DNA of 64,000 nt, from positions 310,001-374,000 of the forward strand of contig NC_066608.1 in the NCBI RefSeq assembly GCF_905475345.1, written 5' to 3'. The notes under the pieces were generated by a model. That model made no database searches, was not told the origin of the DNA, and saw nothing but the letters and a program-made list of their open reading frames with translations. Below are positions 1 to 11,563 of this stretch, piece after piece. The stretch comes from Vespula vulgaris (lineage: Eukaryota > Arthropoda > Insecta > Hymenoptera > Vespidae). Position 1 is the stretch's first letter. Every line of letters begins with the position of its first letter. The translations under genes and the position numbers were made by a program.

Positions 1-3000
1 CTTACGAGCCGAGGGCCCACCCTTCTCGATCTCGAAAGGCCGCGAAACCTAATTGGGTGGCTAGGGAACGAAGGAAAGGCTCGAATAACTCAACGATACC
101 GTATCTTTCGAACGATTACAGAGCGTAATCGCGTTAATTGCGTCGACGATCGGTCGACGCACCGGAGCGCGTTATCGATATATCCCGTGGTAGCATCGAA
201 ATAGATCTTCCGACTCTTACGAATGGCCGTAACTTTCTGACCGGAAAGCGTGGTACCTACCGATAAAAATATAACGTTTGCTCGCAAAGACTTCGCTCGC
301 AGCTAATTAAAAAGATATTTCGAAAGAGACGTCCGCTTCTAACGATGTCGCGCGATCTTTGGCGTCTCGACTTTTTAATTAATTTTCATAAAAAAAATTA
401 TCGCGAGCGATTCGATTCGCGACGCGAAACTGCTACTTTGAAAAAAAAATATATGCAGAGCGTATAATACGTCGTATCGGATATCGCGGTGAATCTCGCG
501 GAAGGAAAAGGAAAAAAAATAGAACTCGTGTCTCAATTAAAAGCGATACAAAGCGGCAGAGCAAAGACGCTTTTCGTGCTCTGCGTTTGTAGTCCCTCGC
601 AAATTATAATAAGTACGGGGCAAAGAAAGGTTGGCCGGTGCCTACTACCGTATTGCCCGTATGAATTCGCCTGCACGAATGCACCTACGCGCAGTCGTGT
701 AGGCACAGCAGCTCCGCCTTTTCGTCGCGTCGACGTGCCTGATAAGGAAACACGCAGGGCGTGTCAAAACTTGTAAACGCATTTTTTTCTTTATTTTTTA
801 TTTCGTTTTCAAGAGACCGAACCCCCATTAAATCATTTCGAGAATCAAGAGCGCCTAATAAAAGAGAGAAGGAGGAAGAGGAGGGAGAAGAAACGGACAA
901 AACGAAGAGAGGAGAAAGATCGCGAGTTTTTGTATCGTTCGTTCGGCGTGGAAGGACGACGATCGATGAAATCGGGGTTCACGGCTTTTCAACGATACGT
1001 CTTAATGAATTCCTCGGACGAGAGGAAAGGAAGGAAGGAAGGAAGAGAAGGGAAGAGGGAAAGAGAGAGAGTCTCCCACGGGAGAAGAAGAGGTAGCGAA
1101 GAGATGTCGAAAGAAACGCCCATGTCGTATTTCTCCCTCGTACTTGCATACGCCCGAAGGTACACGTCTACATAAGCGCGATGCTCCTATCGAATGCGAT
1201 ATCTCGACACATCCTCCTACGCGAATTCGAGCGTCGCGCACAATAACCTCCTCCTCCTCCTCCATCGACACCGGGTTGAGACACCGAGTGGAAGTCGCTA
1301 CGTGGGTGCCACGAAGGTAGCCGAGACTTCCTGTCGACGAGGAAGTACGCATTCGGAAATCGTAGAGAGTTCGGTCGAGGATCGGTGTCGCGTATAAAGA
1401 ACGCGTTTTCAAATGGAAATCGAACGGGAATGGTTTGGGTTTGGGGTCAACGAACTTCCTCGGCCGCCCTAAGAATCTTTTCGAAATGACGTTGAAATGC
1501 AAATCACGTAGTTTTGGAGAATAATTCCGTCTTTCCGATGATACGCGCGGAAATCTCTAATCGAGGAAGAGAATGACGTCGTTAAATGGAACAAGGACGA
1601 TTAATTGCGAGCTTCTTCTTGGAGGATGCAAATCTTCGAAAGAATGGAAAAGTCGAGAAGAAGTTGTGTCCTTGGGAGCAAAAGACGGGAGCGTCGATCT
1701 AGCCCACGCGAGTCGTGCGACTCGAATACTCGATGCCGTGGCCGTTCCTTAATTGTCGATTCACGTCCGTGACTTCGTTGTTAACAACCTGTTGGCGCGA
1801 TATACGCGCGTCTACGAGTAACTCGAGATACTCGGCGAGTCGACTGGTATCGATTCGAATAAACCAGAAACCCGTAAACGCCCACCGGTAACTCCAAAGT
1901 ACCTATAGGTACGTGCGGAGTACGCGTATCGGAACTGCACCTTGCACCGCCCTCTCGACTCTTCTTCCTGTCTGTTGAATCTGCGAGCAATATTTTCGCA
2001 TATTCCATTTACTCGTACGGCCTACGTCAAGATGGAACAGGGACTCGTAACGATCGTCTTAATTAATAATTTCGAACCCGCGGCTACGTGGGAAAAAAAA
2101 GGGTCCTGATCGAGGGTCGAATCGCTTACGCTCGAAAGATAAAAAGGAAATTGTACACGCTCCGACTAAATCCTAATCACGATCGAGTAAAACTCGAGAG
2201 AGGACGGATGTACCTACGCGACGGTGAATCGTCCGTCGATATCGACGAGATAAAACGTGCTACACACTAGGTGCTGTGCCTTCAGGGTGGAAACGATAAA
2301 AGGGCTTAGCAAGAAGAAACACGGCCCGCTAGAATTCTTCCGAAACGTAACAAAGGCAACGAGCTCGCGTTCTTTGTAACTTTGAACGAGCTCGGCCGGA
2401 GGTAGCGAATTCGCTTGAAACGACGCTCGGTTTTTATCCGAACTCGGTTACTATGCGAAATCGGAGGAAAACGTTTCTCTGTCTTTCTCTCTCCCTCATT
2501 TCCGCGCCGTTGAACGCGCGTAAAACGTGCAAGTGGTAAACACCGAAACAAAGACGTCGGTAGGGCAATCGTTACTCCCATAGCAGAAGAGGAGTCACGT
2601 TAACGACCGAGCGCGTATCTCTTTTGCTCCTTAACGTTCCGCGACAACGAACGTTAAAGAAAATACGATACGATCTCTCTAGGAGAGAGTAGGCGAGGAA
2701 AGGAACGCTGAAAATGAGCCGCAAAGAATGGAAAACCGAAAGAAGGGAGACCGATGGTCGTTTCTCCATGGAATGCGCTTTAAAACGCATCAACTCGGAC
2801 GTAAAACAGCGATACGTTTTATCGTTGAGCTTTAAATATTACCGCTCGCGGGAGTTATAGTCGAACTTTGACGCGTTACGAGAATATTATTTCGTAGTCG
2901 CGCCGGCATCATTTCGAGGTACTCTAACGTCGAACCCTTCGCTATTTCGCTAGTTCCTAGAGTCAACAAATTTTTCTTCTCTTAAGACCTGGGCGCGGTA

Positions 3001-3142
3001 AGAACAACCTCGGCGATTACTTTCGATCGACGTTGGATGCTCGTTTCGCTCGATGAACCTGTCGTCTTTCTTCTCGCTCGCTTATCCCACGTTCTGCTCG
3101 ACTTCTTCTATTCGTATCGTGCTTTCGAAAAGGTTAAGCGAA

Positions 3143-3145
<3 letters not shown>

Positions 3146-3175
<30 letters not shown>
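3146..3175. repeat. (CT)n microsatellite
   Basis: This is an almost perfect CT dinucleotide run of about 30 bases. A short (AT)n run follows at about 3358-3374. Confidence 0.9.
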
Positions 3176-3178
<3 letters not shown>

Positions 3179-6106
3179 TTCTTTCTCTCATCACGGCATT
3201 CTTCTCGTTCGAGGGAAAAGAGAACGAGAGAGAGAATAGTTTCCATCTTTTTCTCTCTTCCTTTCTCCACCAACAATGGGGGCGTTCCGTTGGGTTTTAT
3301 CGATCGTTTTCTCGTTCCTCGCGCGGAGGCATGCACACGCACACTTCAAAACACATAAATATATATATATATATGAACATATATATACACACCTATAGGC
3401 GTAAGCATTCTCGAGAACTCGACGCAAGCACGACGCGGACTCGTGACTACTCGCGCGAACGTCGATCGACTTTTCGAAAGTCGAAAAAGGATCTCTCGAT
3501 CGGTGTAAGAGCGAGTAACTTCTCTCCACCCTTTCGAGTAAGGAGGAGGAGGGGCGTACAGCCGCAAGCCGAAAGGGCTCTAATAATAGGCCGCGTATAT
3601 ACATTAACTAACTTCCGCGATTGGCTGCCGTTAATGGTAACAGGGAAACCGGAAAGCCGAAAGGGAGTAGTAAATATAGCGGCACGGCGTGCTGCTCGCC
3701 TTCTGCTCAACGGGGCAGCTGTGAAAACTCTCTGCGGTAAATTCCAAGACGTTCGCACCGAAGAAAATCTTTCTAACCGATTAAACGGAAAGACAACGGT
3801 ATCGCACAGTTGGCGAGGTGACCGCTGTTTTCTTTTGCTCTCCGCGCTCTTCCTCCTACTTTTATTTACTTGTCCGAGGAAAAAGTTAGTCGATCGCAGT
3901 CAGGTCGTAGCAAAGTGAATGTCGTGCGAACCCCTTTATAGCCTCGGCTCTTATTTCTATTTTTAATACAAGTATCGGTACTTTGTATCAGCTACCGTGT
4001 TAATTGGATAAAAATCCAATAATAGATAAGCTAGAATATGTGGGAAAGAAAATAGAGGAAAGCAACTCTGGTAAAGTAAAAAATACGAGCGAGGACGATC
4101 CTAGCCAAGGAAGGACGAGGACGCGATTAAAGGGAAAATATGGAAAGGTCGCACGCGAGGCCAGGAAAATCGAAGGAAGTCTCTCTCCCTCTTCGCAGGA
4201 GGAAAGACCTCCGCTACTTTCTCTTCGCTATCGGCACGGTCTAAGAGCGCGTGCGTGCGTGAGTGCGTGCGTGCCCGTAGCATCGTGTAACGAATGACGA
4301 AATCGCGTGTAACTTCTCGAACGCGGTGCTACTCGAAGGCACGAAGAAGGTACTATTGCGTTTGAAAACTAGCGAAGGCACGCGTCCTACCGCACAGGTG
4401 TATACTTATTGTCGAACGTATTCTTCCAGACGACAGCGATTTCGGTAGAAGGTTGAGAAAATTGATTTAAAGGAACATCGACGGCTTGTAAAATTTTTAA
4501 TCGTTTTTTCTTTAAGACGCGATAAGACGATTAAAACGGTTCTTCGTGTAATACGTACGTACCTCTCGTCCGCGTGGTCGTTCTAATCCGAGGGTCGCAC
4601 GGTCGCGACTAACTCGACTCGGCCACTCGACTTCGTTCCAAAGTGCGCCAAGATAAACCCTGCAAACATTCGCGATAAACGCTAGGTCCGCGAGGGCCAA
4701 AGGCTCGACGAGTACCGAGGAAACACCCTTCCCGAGCTCGAGAATTAACTTTCGTCGATTAAAAACGACCGAAAAAGGAAAGGGTTAATAAGAGGGAGGT
4801 GTCGAACGCCAGCGAGGGTACAAACAGCCTCTTAGGAGAACTGCGAGCCTTTGTCGAGCTTCGTAACGCGTTTAATGCTCCATTGATTTCCATTAGCTTT
4901 GACGAAACGGTAAAAACGCAGAGAGAAAACGAAGAAACATTTACGTTACTTTAATGCTCGCGAATGACATTAATCGAACAGATAAAATTGATTCGCAATA
5001 ACGTGAAAAAAGCTCTCAACGACTCGAACGTCCTATTCATTGGCGAGGAAAAATTTATTTAAAAAAAAAACAAACTCGTGACTAAGACTCTCTAAGAATC
5101 GTCGTCGAATCGGCAAGGTTATCGCGATGCTCGAGGATCGCGACTACGAAGGCGTACTTACGCATCGCAGATATACTTTCGCGTCTACGATGCAGCGACG
5201 TTTGCAAATGACGACGATTCGAGATAAGCGACGGCACAAGCGATGCGCTAAAACTTCTGCGATAACATTCGAAACGTTCCGCTACCATAAACGTCCAGGA
5301 AACGTCTCAGTGTTCGCTTTCAATTTTCCAAGGAACAAAGTTCACGAATTAAAGATCAAAAACGTTTAAGATAGCAATAACGGCAGGACCGTTCGACTCT
5401 TTCATAACTGTCGGATATAGACCGGTCCGATATACTTCGATGAGTCAGAAAGAGGGAAGAAAGAAAAAAGATTAAAAAAAAATCTATCGACTACTCGGTA
5501 CTTATTTTTATTGAACTCCTTCTCGTCCACGAAACGTTGTCGAGAGTCTCGATAATGTATCACGATGGAGGATGATTCACGTAGACGACAAAAGATTCCA
5601 AGCTGAAACTCGATCGAAAAGCTAAGATTATATTTTATATAATCCCGAAGGACGCGATAAAGTACGTCGCAACTGGGACAAAAATAAAAGTCTCTCTTGA
5701 AGAAAAAAGAAAAAAGAAAAGAGAAAACAAAAAAAAATACTCGCCATAGTAGAGAAAGAATCGCGACGCTCGCGGGCTTTTCATCGGCTCGAAGCAACAA
5801 AGATATCGTAAAGCCAATACTTTATCGTTTAGGTGGTTCCGCGAAAGACCGAAAAAAAAGAAAAAAGAGGAGAAGAAAAAATAAATTTTCTCGACACCCG
5901 ATGGCGAACGGAGATTAAAGAAAATGCGAAGCGAGGAAGATCAAGAGAGAAGCGGAAAGAGAAAGAGTTGGTGCGCGCGCGCGTGCACTAGCGGGAACCA
6001 CTTTAAGGACTTATTTTTATTGGACACTTTTTTCTGTCTGGGCGCTGAGCCGAGGGCCCAGCGTAAAAGGGGATGCGCGCGCGATGAGGTTGCGAGAGAG
6101 AGAAAT

Positions 6107-6131
6107 AGAGAGAGAGAGAGAGAGAGAGAGA
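6107..6131. repeat. (GA)n microsatellite
   Basis: An uninterrupted GA run. Another GA run lies at 6441-6460. GA/CT runs are the dominant simple repeat of the two GC-rich blocks. Confidence 0.9.
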
Positions 6132-6523
6132 ACGCGTATGCGAACGAACCGCACAAGTGTGCTCGTCCTCCTCCGGTGTGCGGCAAAAAGGCCGCACGAT
6201 GTGTACACCCGCCGTCGTCTCTTCTCCTTCGTCTCCTCGTTCGGAGCATTCCGTCTCTCGAGAGTGGCGTGTACGCATCGACGAAGGGCTTCTGCCAGCG
6301 GCAGCACCAAAAAAGATAGAGAAAGGGAGACTCTATTAATAGCCGAAGGAGTTACGTCTTCGAAAAGCGACCTTTTATCGACTCGAATAAGAATATCAAC
6401 GAAGGGAAGAAGCAACGGCGATCGAGACGAAGAAGGATAGGGAGAGAGAGAGAGAGAGAGCTAAGGGCAAAGGGTCCGTCTAACGACGTTCTTTGATATC
6501 TTCCCGCACCCGTATAGCTATCG

Positions 6524-6541
6524 AGGTCATGACCGAGGTCA
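6524..6541. promoter_or_regulatory. Nuclear-receptor half-site cluster
   Basis: Two AGGTCA half-sites (6524-6529 and 6536-6541) flank an inverted TGACC at 6530-6534. Together they give an inverted repeat with no spacer plus a direct repeat spaced by six bases. AGGTCA is the classic nuclear-receptor half-site. Function is inferred from the motif only; the element lies in non-coding DNA with no adjacent gene. Confidence 0.25.
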
Positions 6542-7096
6542 ATAAAGGTGCACGGTCGACCGAGGCAAAGTCGATGATCGCGAAAGACGATACTCGAAGA
6601 TACAAAGATATAATGAATTTCTCGCGAGAGAGGATAAATAAACGCTTCCACGATGGAAAATGTTAAAGGTGTAGTCGCGCGGCTCGTTTAATAAAGAAAA
6701 GTGGGCGCGATAGTTATTTCGTGCTCGTCGACCATCGAAACGCGCCGGACGTTGATAAACGAAGAAAGCTGCGAGGAGAACGGTCCGACGCGTTAGGCGA
6801 GAAGTTTCCGAGTTCTTCGAGGAAACTTTCGTAACGTCGACTTCTATTTCGCTACTACTCGAGTGACCGCTCTCCCGACTCGAGAGAGCGGTACTCTCCC
6901 TTCGGCATAAACGTGCCTCTGTTTCGTCTTGCGGAGAAGCAAACGCGTGCATGCGTATCGCCGCGTCGAGTCCAACGGTTTTCTTGCTCTCCTCTCTGGT
7001 GCCCGTCGACTCAGAGCTCGGTCATTGTCTTCCTACTTTAATACCTTAATGATCCGAGGAGACTCCAACGAGAATTATCGCGATCTAAATGAACTT

Positions 7097-7132
7097 TCCA
7101 TCTCGTTTCCATCTCGTTTCCATCTCGTTTCT
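7097..7132. repeat. Three-copy 11-bp tandem repeat
   Basis: The unit CCATCTCGTTT is repeated three times in tandem in non-coding DNA. Confidence 0.8.
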
Positions 7133-8085
7133 GCTCGAAGGAGACTCGAGATAGGAACGTAATTATATCGTTTAAGCTATAATGGAATATCTCGGTTATA
7201 TCCAAACGAGCGAGCCGGCGATGATTGGAAACCACGAGAGAGTTTTATCGCGCGATCTAGACCGATCTGTACGAGCGGATCCGTGGAATTTGAATCCCCG
7301 TTGCGTGATCGATACGACGCTCTAAATCGATCGGAAAGCGAGAGACGTAGAGAGAGATAGAGCCAGAGAGAAAGAGAAATAAAAAAGGAAAAGCTGGAAA
7401 GAGTCCGGTGTCTCGCCGTGACCGTTCGTTTCATTCGATAAAAAACGTTTCGCCCCGACGATAAAACGAATTCTGGCCTATCGCATTTAATCTCGAAATA
7501 CGAATCTTCCCCAACGTTTCTTTCCCATTTCGATGCGACGCGATAGAGGATACTCTCGGCGTATTATCGCTAATAGACCGAGCGAATGGTTTTGGCTTTC
7601 TACGGAGGTAACATCCGAGGCGAGGTTACGATGCGACGCGCATACTATACCTGTCTCCTCGTTTCCGTTTCCGGTACTACCGTAACCACGAGAGGTGGAT
7701 TATCTACGCGGTTAAAAAACAGCTTGCTCGAGAAGAGAGCTCGGCAAACGTAGTGGATCTTCGCGCGGCTCGACGATAAGGAACAACGTAAGTTTTAACC
7801 GATAACGAGCGATTAGATATATCGTTTTCTCTTCTCGATTTTAACCGTCTTCTGCGTTAGCCTCGAATCGAGAGCTCCGTTCAAGAAACGCGTGATTGAA
7901 GCGTAGATCGTTCAACGAAAAAAACTCGTTCGATCCTATCTAATTTGATACGCGGCGACCGACCGTATCGTAATTTATCTCAAACATCGAGCTAATACAT
8001 TAACGACCAGATAAGCGGCTATTTTCGTATTTCGAAACTAGCTCCATTGTCCGAATAGGTGTATTTAGAATCACGTAAACGAGTA

Positions 8086-8111
<26 letters not shown>
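8086..8111. repeat. (CT)n microsatellite
   Basis: A perfect CT run in non-coding DNA. Confidence 0.9.
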
Positions 8112-8117
<6 letters not shown>

Positions 8118-9026
8118 CGTTGCGTTGGACGTTGGACGTCACGTTTCGCTCGATTTAAAGCGTAAATGAAAGTCCGTTCTCGAATTAGCTCTCTTGAGCT
8201 ACGAGGGAAAATAATGTCCATGCGCGAAAACTATTCGGTAAAGATGTTTCGAGGAACAAACGATACAAAAATAATAGAACCATTTATGAAACGATTGCGA
8301 GTTTACATCGGGCGATTACAAGTCGAGCGACGTACAGAAATACAGAGTAGACGCGATTCGTTCCGGAAACGAGTAAATCGAGCGTAACCCGTACGATCGT
8401 TTTATGAAATCTAACGGGCAGCGTCGAGGATCGTCGAATTAAACCTCGAGAGATAGCTTTTCCACGAACGAACTTTTACCCCACGTTCGTCCCCGTGGAT
8501 CGATCGCGCGATCTTTCGTAAGGACGATGAAATTCCTTTCGTTCCCGGAAACTGGGACTCGAACGACGCTAAGGATGCCAACGATACCAACGTTCTTATC
8601 TACATCGACGTATATAGGCCATCTAAACGGAAAATAGACCGAGATCGTCCCCTTGTTTTGTTTCTTTTGTTGTACTCCTATCTAATCTAATCTGCCTATA
8701 AACGTTTAACCTACAATTAGTACAGAGAGGCTACCGCATAATTACCAGACTTAATAGGACGAACGTGCGAAACGATAGACGCTGGCCTTGTAATCGAGAA
8801 TCGTTCCACGTCGTTCTACATTTTTCATACTTCCTGTTAAAGTTCGTTTAACCAGTATTCCGAAGACTCGACCGTAAAAAAAAAGAAACAAAAAAAAAAC
8901 GAAAAACCATATAAAGGAAATAGCGTTGATTCGAAACGTCTTCTCTAGCAGAAGAGTTCTATGGCAGGTCGTTCGGTTCCGCAGAGAAAATCAGAGACGT
9001 TTGGCAAAGCCGGTTTTCCTTTTCTC

Positions 9027-9070
9027 CTATTAAATCGGTATGAAAATTTTCCTATTAAATCGGTATGAAA
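9027..9070. repeat. Tandem duplication, about 25-bp period
   Basis: The block containing CTATTAAATCGGTATGAAA occurs twice in direct succession. It is probably a replication-slippage duplication. Confidence 0.8.
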
Positions 9071-10442
9071 TCGATTCGACGGTACGATCGCACGAGAGCG
9101 TTCGACGTCGGAGTCAACGACCACACCTGTGGCGTCGTTTGGGAACGCCGCTGTGGAGTAACGCGTGACCGACAGTGAGTGGGATGCTGCCGTTCGAGAG
9201 TATTATACTGTTTTCCATGCTCTCCTTTCTTTTTCGTTAGGCACGAGAGCGAAAAAGAGAAAGAGAGAAAGAGATCGACGTGTTCGCATTCACGAAGAAC
9301 GAATCGATTCTCGTCCCCTCGAACGTTTTCCGGATCGTTAGGCAGCGTATCAGAGCCGGCCGAGCACCGACTCGTTCTTTCGTTCTTTCGTACGCGTCCA
9401 ACTCCGAGGCAGAACCATCTCGTCCTTCTCCTCTCCGATCGGAAATGAAAACGAGAAGGAAAGCCGTCTCGTCCGCGCTACTTCTCCTCTCTTTTCTCTC
9501 TTTCGTACGACTGCGAGATGACGGCTCGATAAGGGAGAAGAGACGACGAAAGAAAGGAAGGAAAAAAAATTGAAAAAAAAAAAAAATAGGAAGAAAAAAT
9601 CAGTTACATCGAAGGAAATGGTCGATTCGTTCCTCGGAGCAAAAAAGATTCTTGCCTGATATCTCGCGAGACTAGTTCTTCTTTTTTTTATTATTTCTTT
9701 TATCTATTTCCTATAGGACGTTCTACGAGAAGATCGTAGCTTATCGCGGATCGAGCGAGTTCTTGCAAGAGGAGTAATATCGAAGGAACGTGCAAGTACT
9801 TGGGTCGACTCGTGACGGAAAAGTAACGTGCGCAAAGAGTGACGTTCGACTACGATGCGTTGGAAAGTGTGTGACGTTCCGCGAGATCGTGAAAGACACG
9901 CGATAGGAACGACTTCCTTTGACATTGAACGACGATGACATCAGACCGAACGACTCACCGACTCGAGCGTTAACTCGCGAAGACGATTCCTGTTCGTAGG
10001 AATTCGAACGGAAAGAAACGATTTTAATAGAGATGCCGTAGATACGACGAGGCACGAGACGAGAGAATAAAAAATATTTGAGGAAGGAAGAAGACTCACC
10101 GGAAGGACGTACTTCTTCTTCTTCTTCTGCTCTTCTTTCTCTCTTTATCCTAGACAGGCAGCTCGTTGCCCTGCAACCGTGTCCTCGAATTCCAGAAGGA
10201 TAAAGAAGGCTTACAGGAATGACTGAGGCACTACTCGATCGGGACACGAGATACTCGCGTGACGCGAGGAGGAACGAGCGTGTGCGTTAAGCCGGTCGCG
10301 CACTTTGGCATAAAACGCGCCACGATCGCGTCGCACGGTCGCGCGCGCGCGCGATCTCCCGAAGAGGTTAGGCGCAGGGAGGAGGGAAAAAGAGGGACTG
10401 TTGGAAGGGAGATGGAAAATAAAAAGGGTGGAGGCTGGTTAT

Positions 10443-10505
10443 TAGGAGGAGGATGAGGATGAGGATGAGGATGATGACGACGACGACGACGACGACGACG
10501 ATGAT
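10443..10505. repeat. (GATGAG)n/(GAC)n trinucleotide-type repeat
   Basis: A compound GAG-GAT then GAC triplet run. It creates low-complexity open frames on both strands, which I do not treat as genes. Confidence 0.85.
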
Positions 10506-10677
10506 AAAAGGAAAGGAATCGCGCAAGGAACGCGTAAGGAGGAAGAGATGTGCGCGACCGAGAAGACAGAGAGGGAAATAGTCTGGGGAAAGGGAAGGAG
10601 GAAGAGGGAGAGAGAGAGAAAAATAGATAGATAGGTCGGATGAAAGGAGAGAGACGGACGGACGGACGGAGACAGAG

Positions 10678-10685
<8 letters not shown>

Positions 10686-10709
<24 letters not shown>
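10686..10709. repeat. (GA)n microsatellite
   Basis: A perfect GA run inside the CpG-rich island. Confidence 0.85.
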
Positions 10710-10710
<1 letters not shown>

Positions 10711-10950
10711 TCCGGCGCACCGCGCGCACGCACGCACGCACTCGTGCCCGGCCGGGACGTCAGCTCGAGTGGTGCGCGATACGACGATATCGATACGGGC
10801 CTCGGGCCGCCATGCACTAACCGTCCAGACGGTTTACTCGCCCGTATTCCTGCGCATGTTCCCCTTCGCTCGATGCGCGCGCATCGCTCGCGACCTCCCC
10901 ACCCCCTCGTTTCTGCGCCGCAACACGAACGCCTCTAGCGACGATTTCTT

Positions 10951-11559
10951 CAAACTGCTAGTCCTTGACTCTCTTACTCCCCCGCTCGCTGTTATCGACT
11001 CTAGATGTTTTTTCTTTCTTCTTTACCCATACGGATCCTTTACCTGATGGTCAATGAAATACGATCGTTAATATTATCGACTCGACTCGTTCGATAAAAA
11101 AACGCGAGGACGATAACGCATCGCAGATGCATTATCGACCTCGAAAAAAACTAGATACGTAAGCTTCGATTGTTTACATTTTTTTTAATTTTTTATAATT
11201 TCTTTCCTGAACGTTTTACGATCCATACGATTCCGTATAATGATCGTATGAAATAAAAAATATTTCGATTACTTTCAACAGATATAAATATATTAATATC
11301 ATTTTTAAGCTTTCTACGTAATCTTACAATAGTATAGTAATGTATAAACAACGAGGGACCTAGGAAAATATGAAGTGTGATAAATTATGTATACATATAC
11401 ATTTACAACTAAAATAATTATAAAACCTTACGCGATACGTTGTAAAAATTGGGTGATAAAAAAAAATAAAATAGGACCCTACGATAAAACGACGATAAAG
11501 AAATTATACATTATATGAAAATAAAGATATTATAATAATTGATCCCACTTTTGTATACT
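10951..11559. other. AT-rich spacer downstream of sororin
   Basis: The sequence shifts here from CpG-rich to AT-rich. It lies 3' of the sororin stop codon and carries no recognisable coding or structural feature. Confidence 0.6.
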
Positions 11560-11563
11560 TTAT
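11558..11563 (-). terminator. AATAAA polyadenylation signal overlapping the sororin stop codon
   Basis: On the minus strand the last codons read GAA TAA AG, so AATAAA spans the stop codon. No other AATAAA was seen on this strand in the next 400 bases. If used, the 3' UTR would be only tens of bases long. Confidence 0.4.

Larger units (their letters stand above)
1..10100. other. GC/CpG-rich gene-poor DNA with many microsatellites
   Basis: I find no supportable gene in this 10-kb stretch. It is clearly richer in G+C and in CpG than the DNA after 11 kb, and contains many GA/CT, GAC and AT simple repeats. Open frames here (for example a 293-codon frame at 3037-3918 that reads through a CT microsatellite as a Ser-Leu run) have low-complexity translations, overlap frames on the other strand, and resemble no family I know. 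It may be intron or upstream regulatory DNA of a gene beyond the left edge. A GTGAGT donor-like site on the plus strand near 9175 and one on the minus strand near 10100 hint at untranslated first exons but prove nothing. Confidence 0.6.
10101..10950. promoter_or_regulatory. CpG-rich island, probable promoter / first-exon region
   Basis: G+C and CpG density peak here, with GCGCGC runs near 10340 and 10720, just before composition falls to AT-rich at about 11 kb. A GTGAGT donor-like site on the minus strand at about 10095-10100 follows a purine/pyrimidine-rich stretch, suggesting an untranslated first exon of a gene running leftward. No following exon could be identified, so the transcript is conjectural. 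The island lies about 4 kb from the sororin start and reads away from it. It could instead serve a non-coding RNA. Confidence 0.35.

Noticed and set aside
1002..1502. 166-codon open frame on the minus strand
   Set aside because: Low stop density in GC-rich DNA explains it. The translation is partly low-complexity and unrecognised, with no splice context.
3037..3918. 293-codon open frame on the plus strand
   Set aside because: It reads through a CT microsatellite as Ser-Leu and an AT repeat as Ile-Tyr, overlaps several opposite-strand frames, and resembles no protein family.
10231..10817. Several overlapping open frames on both strands with Ser/Leu, Pro or Asp/Arg runs
   Set aside because: They are translations of GA, GAC and GAT repeats in the CpG island. 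No frame continues into non-repetitive coding sequence.
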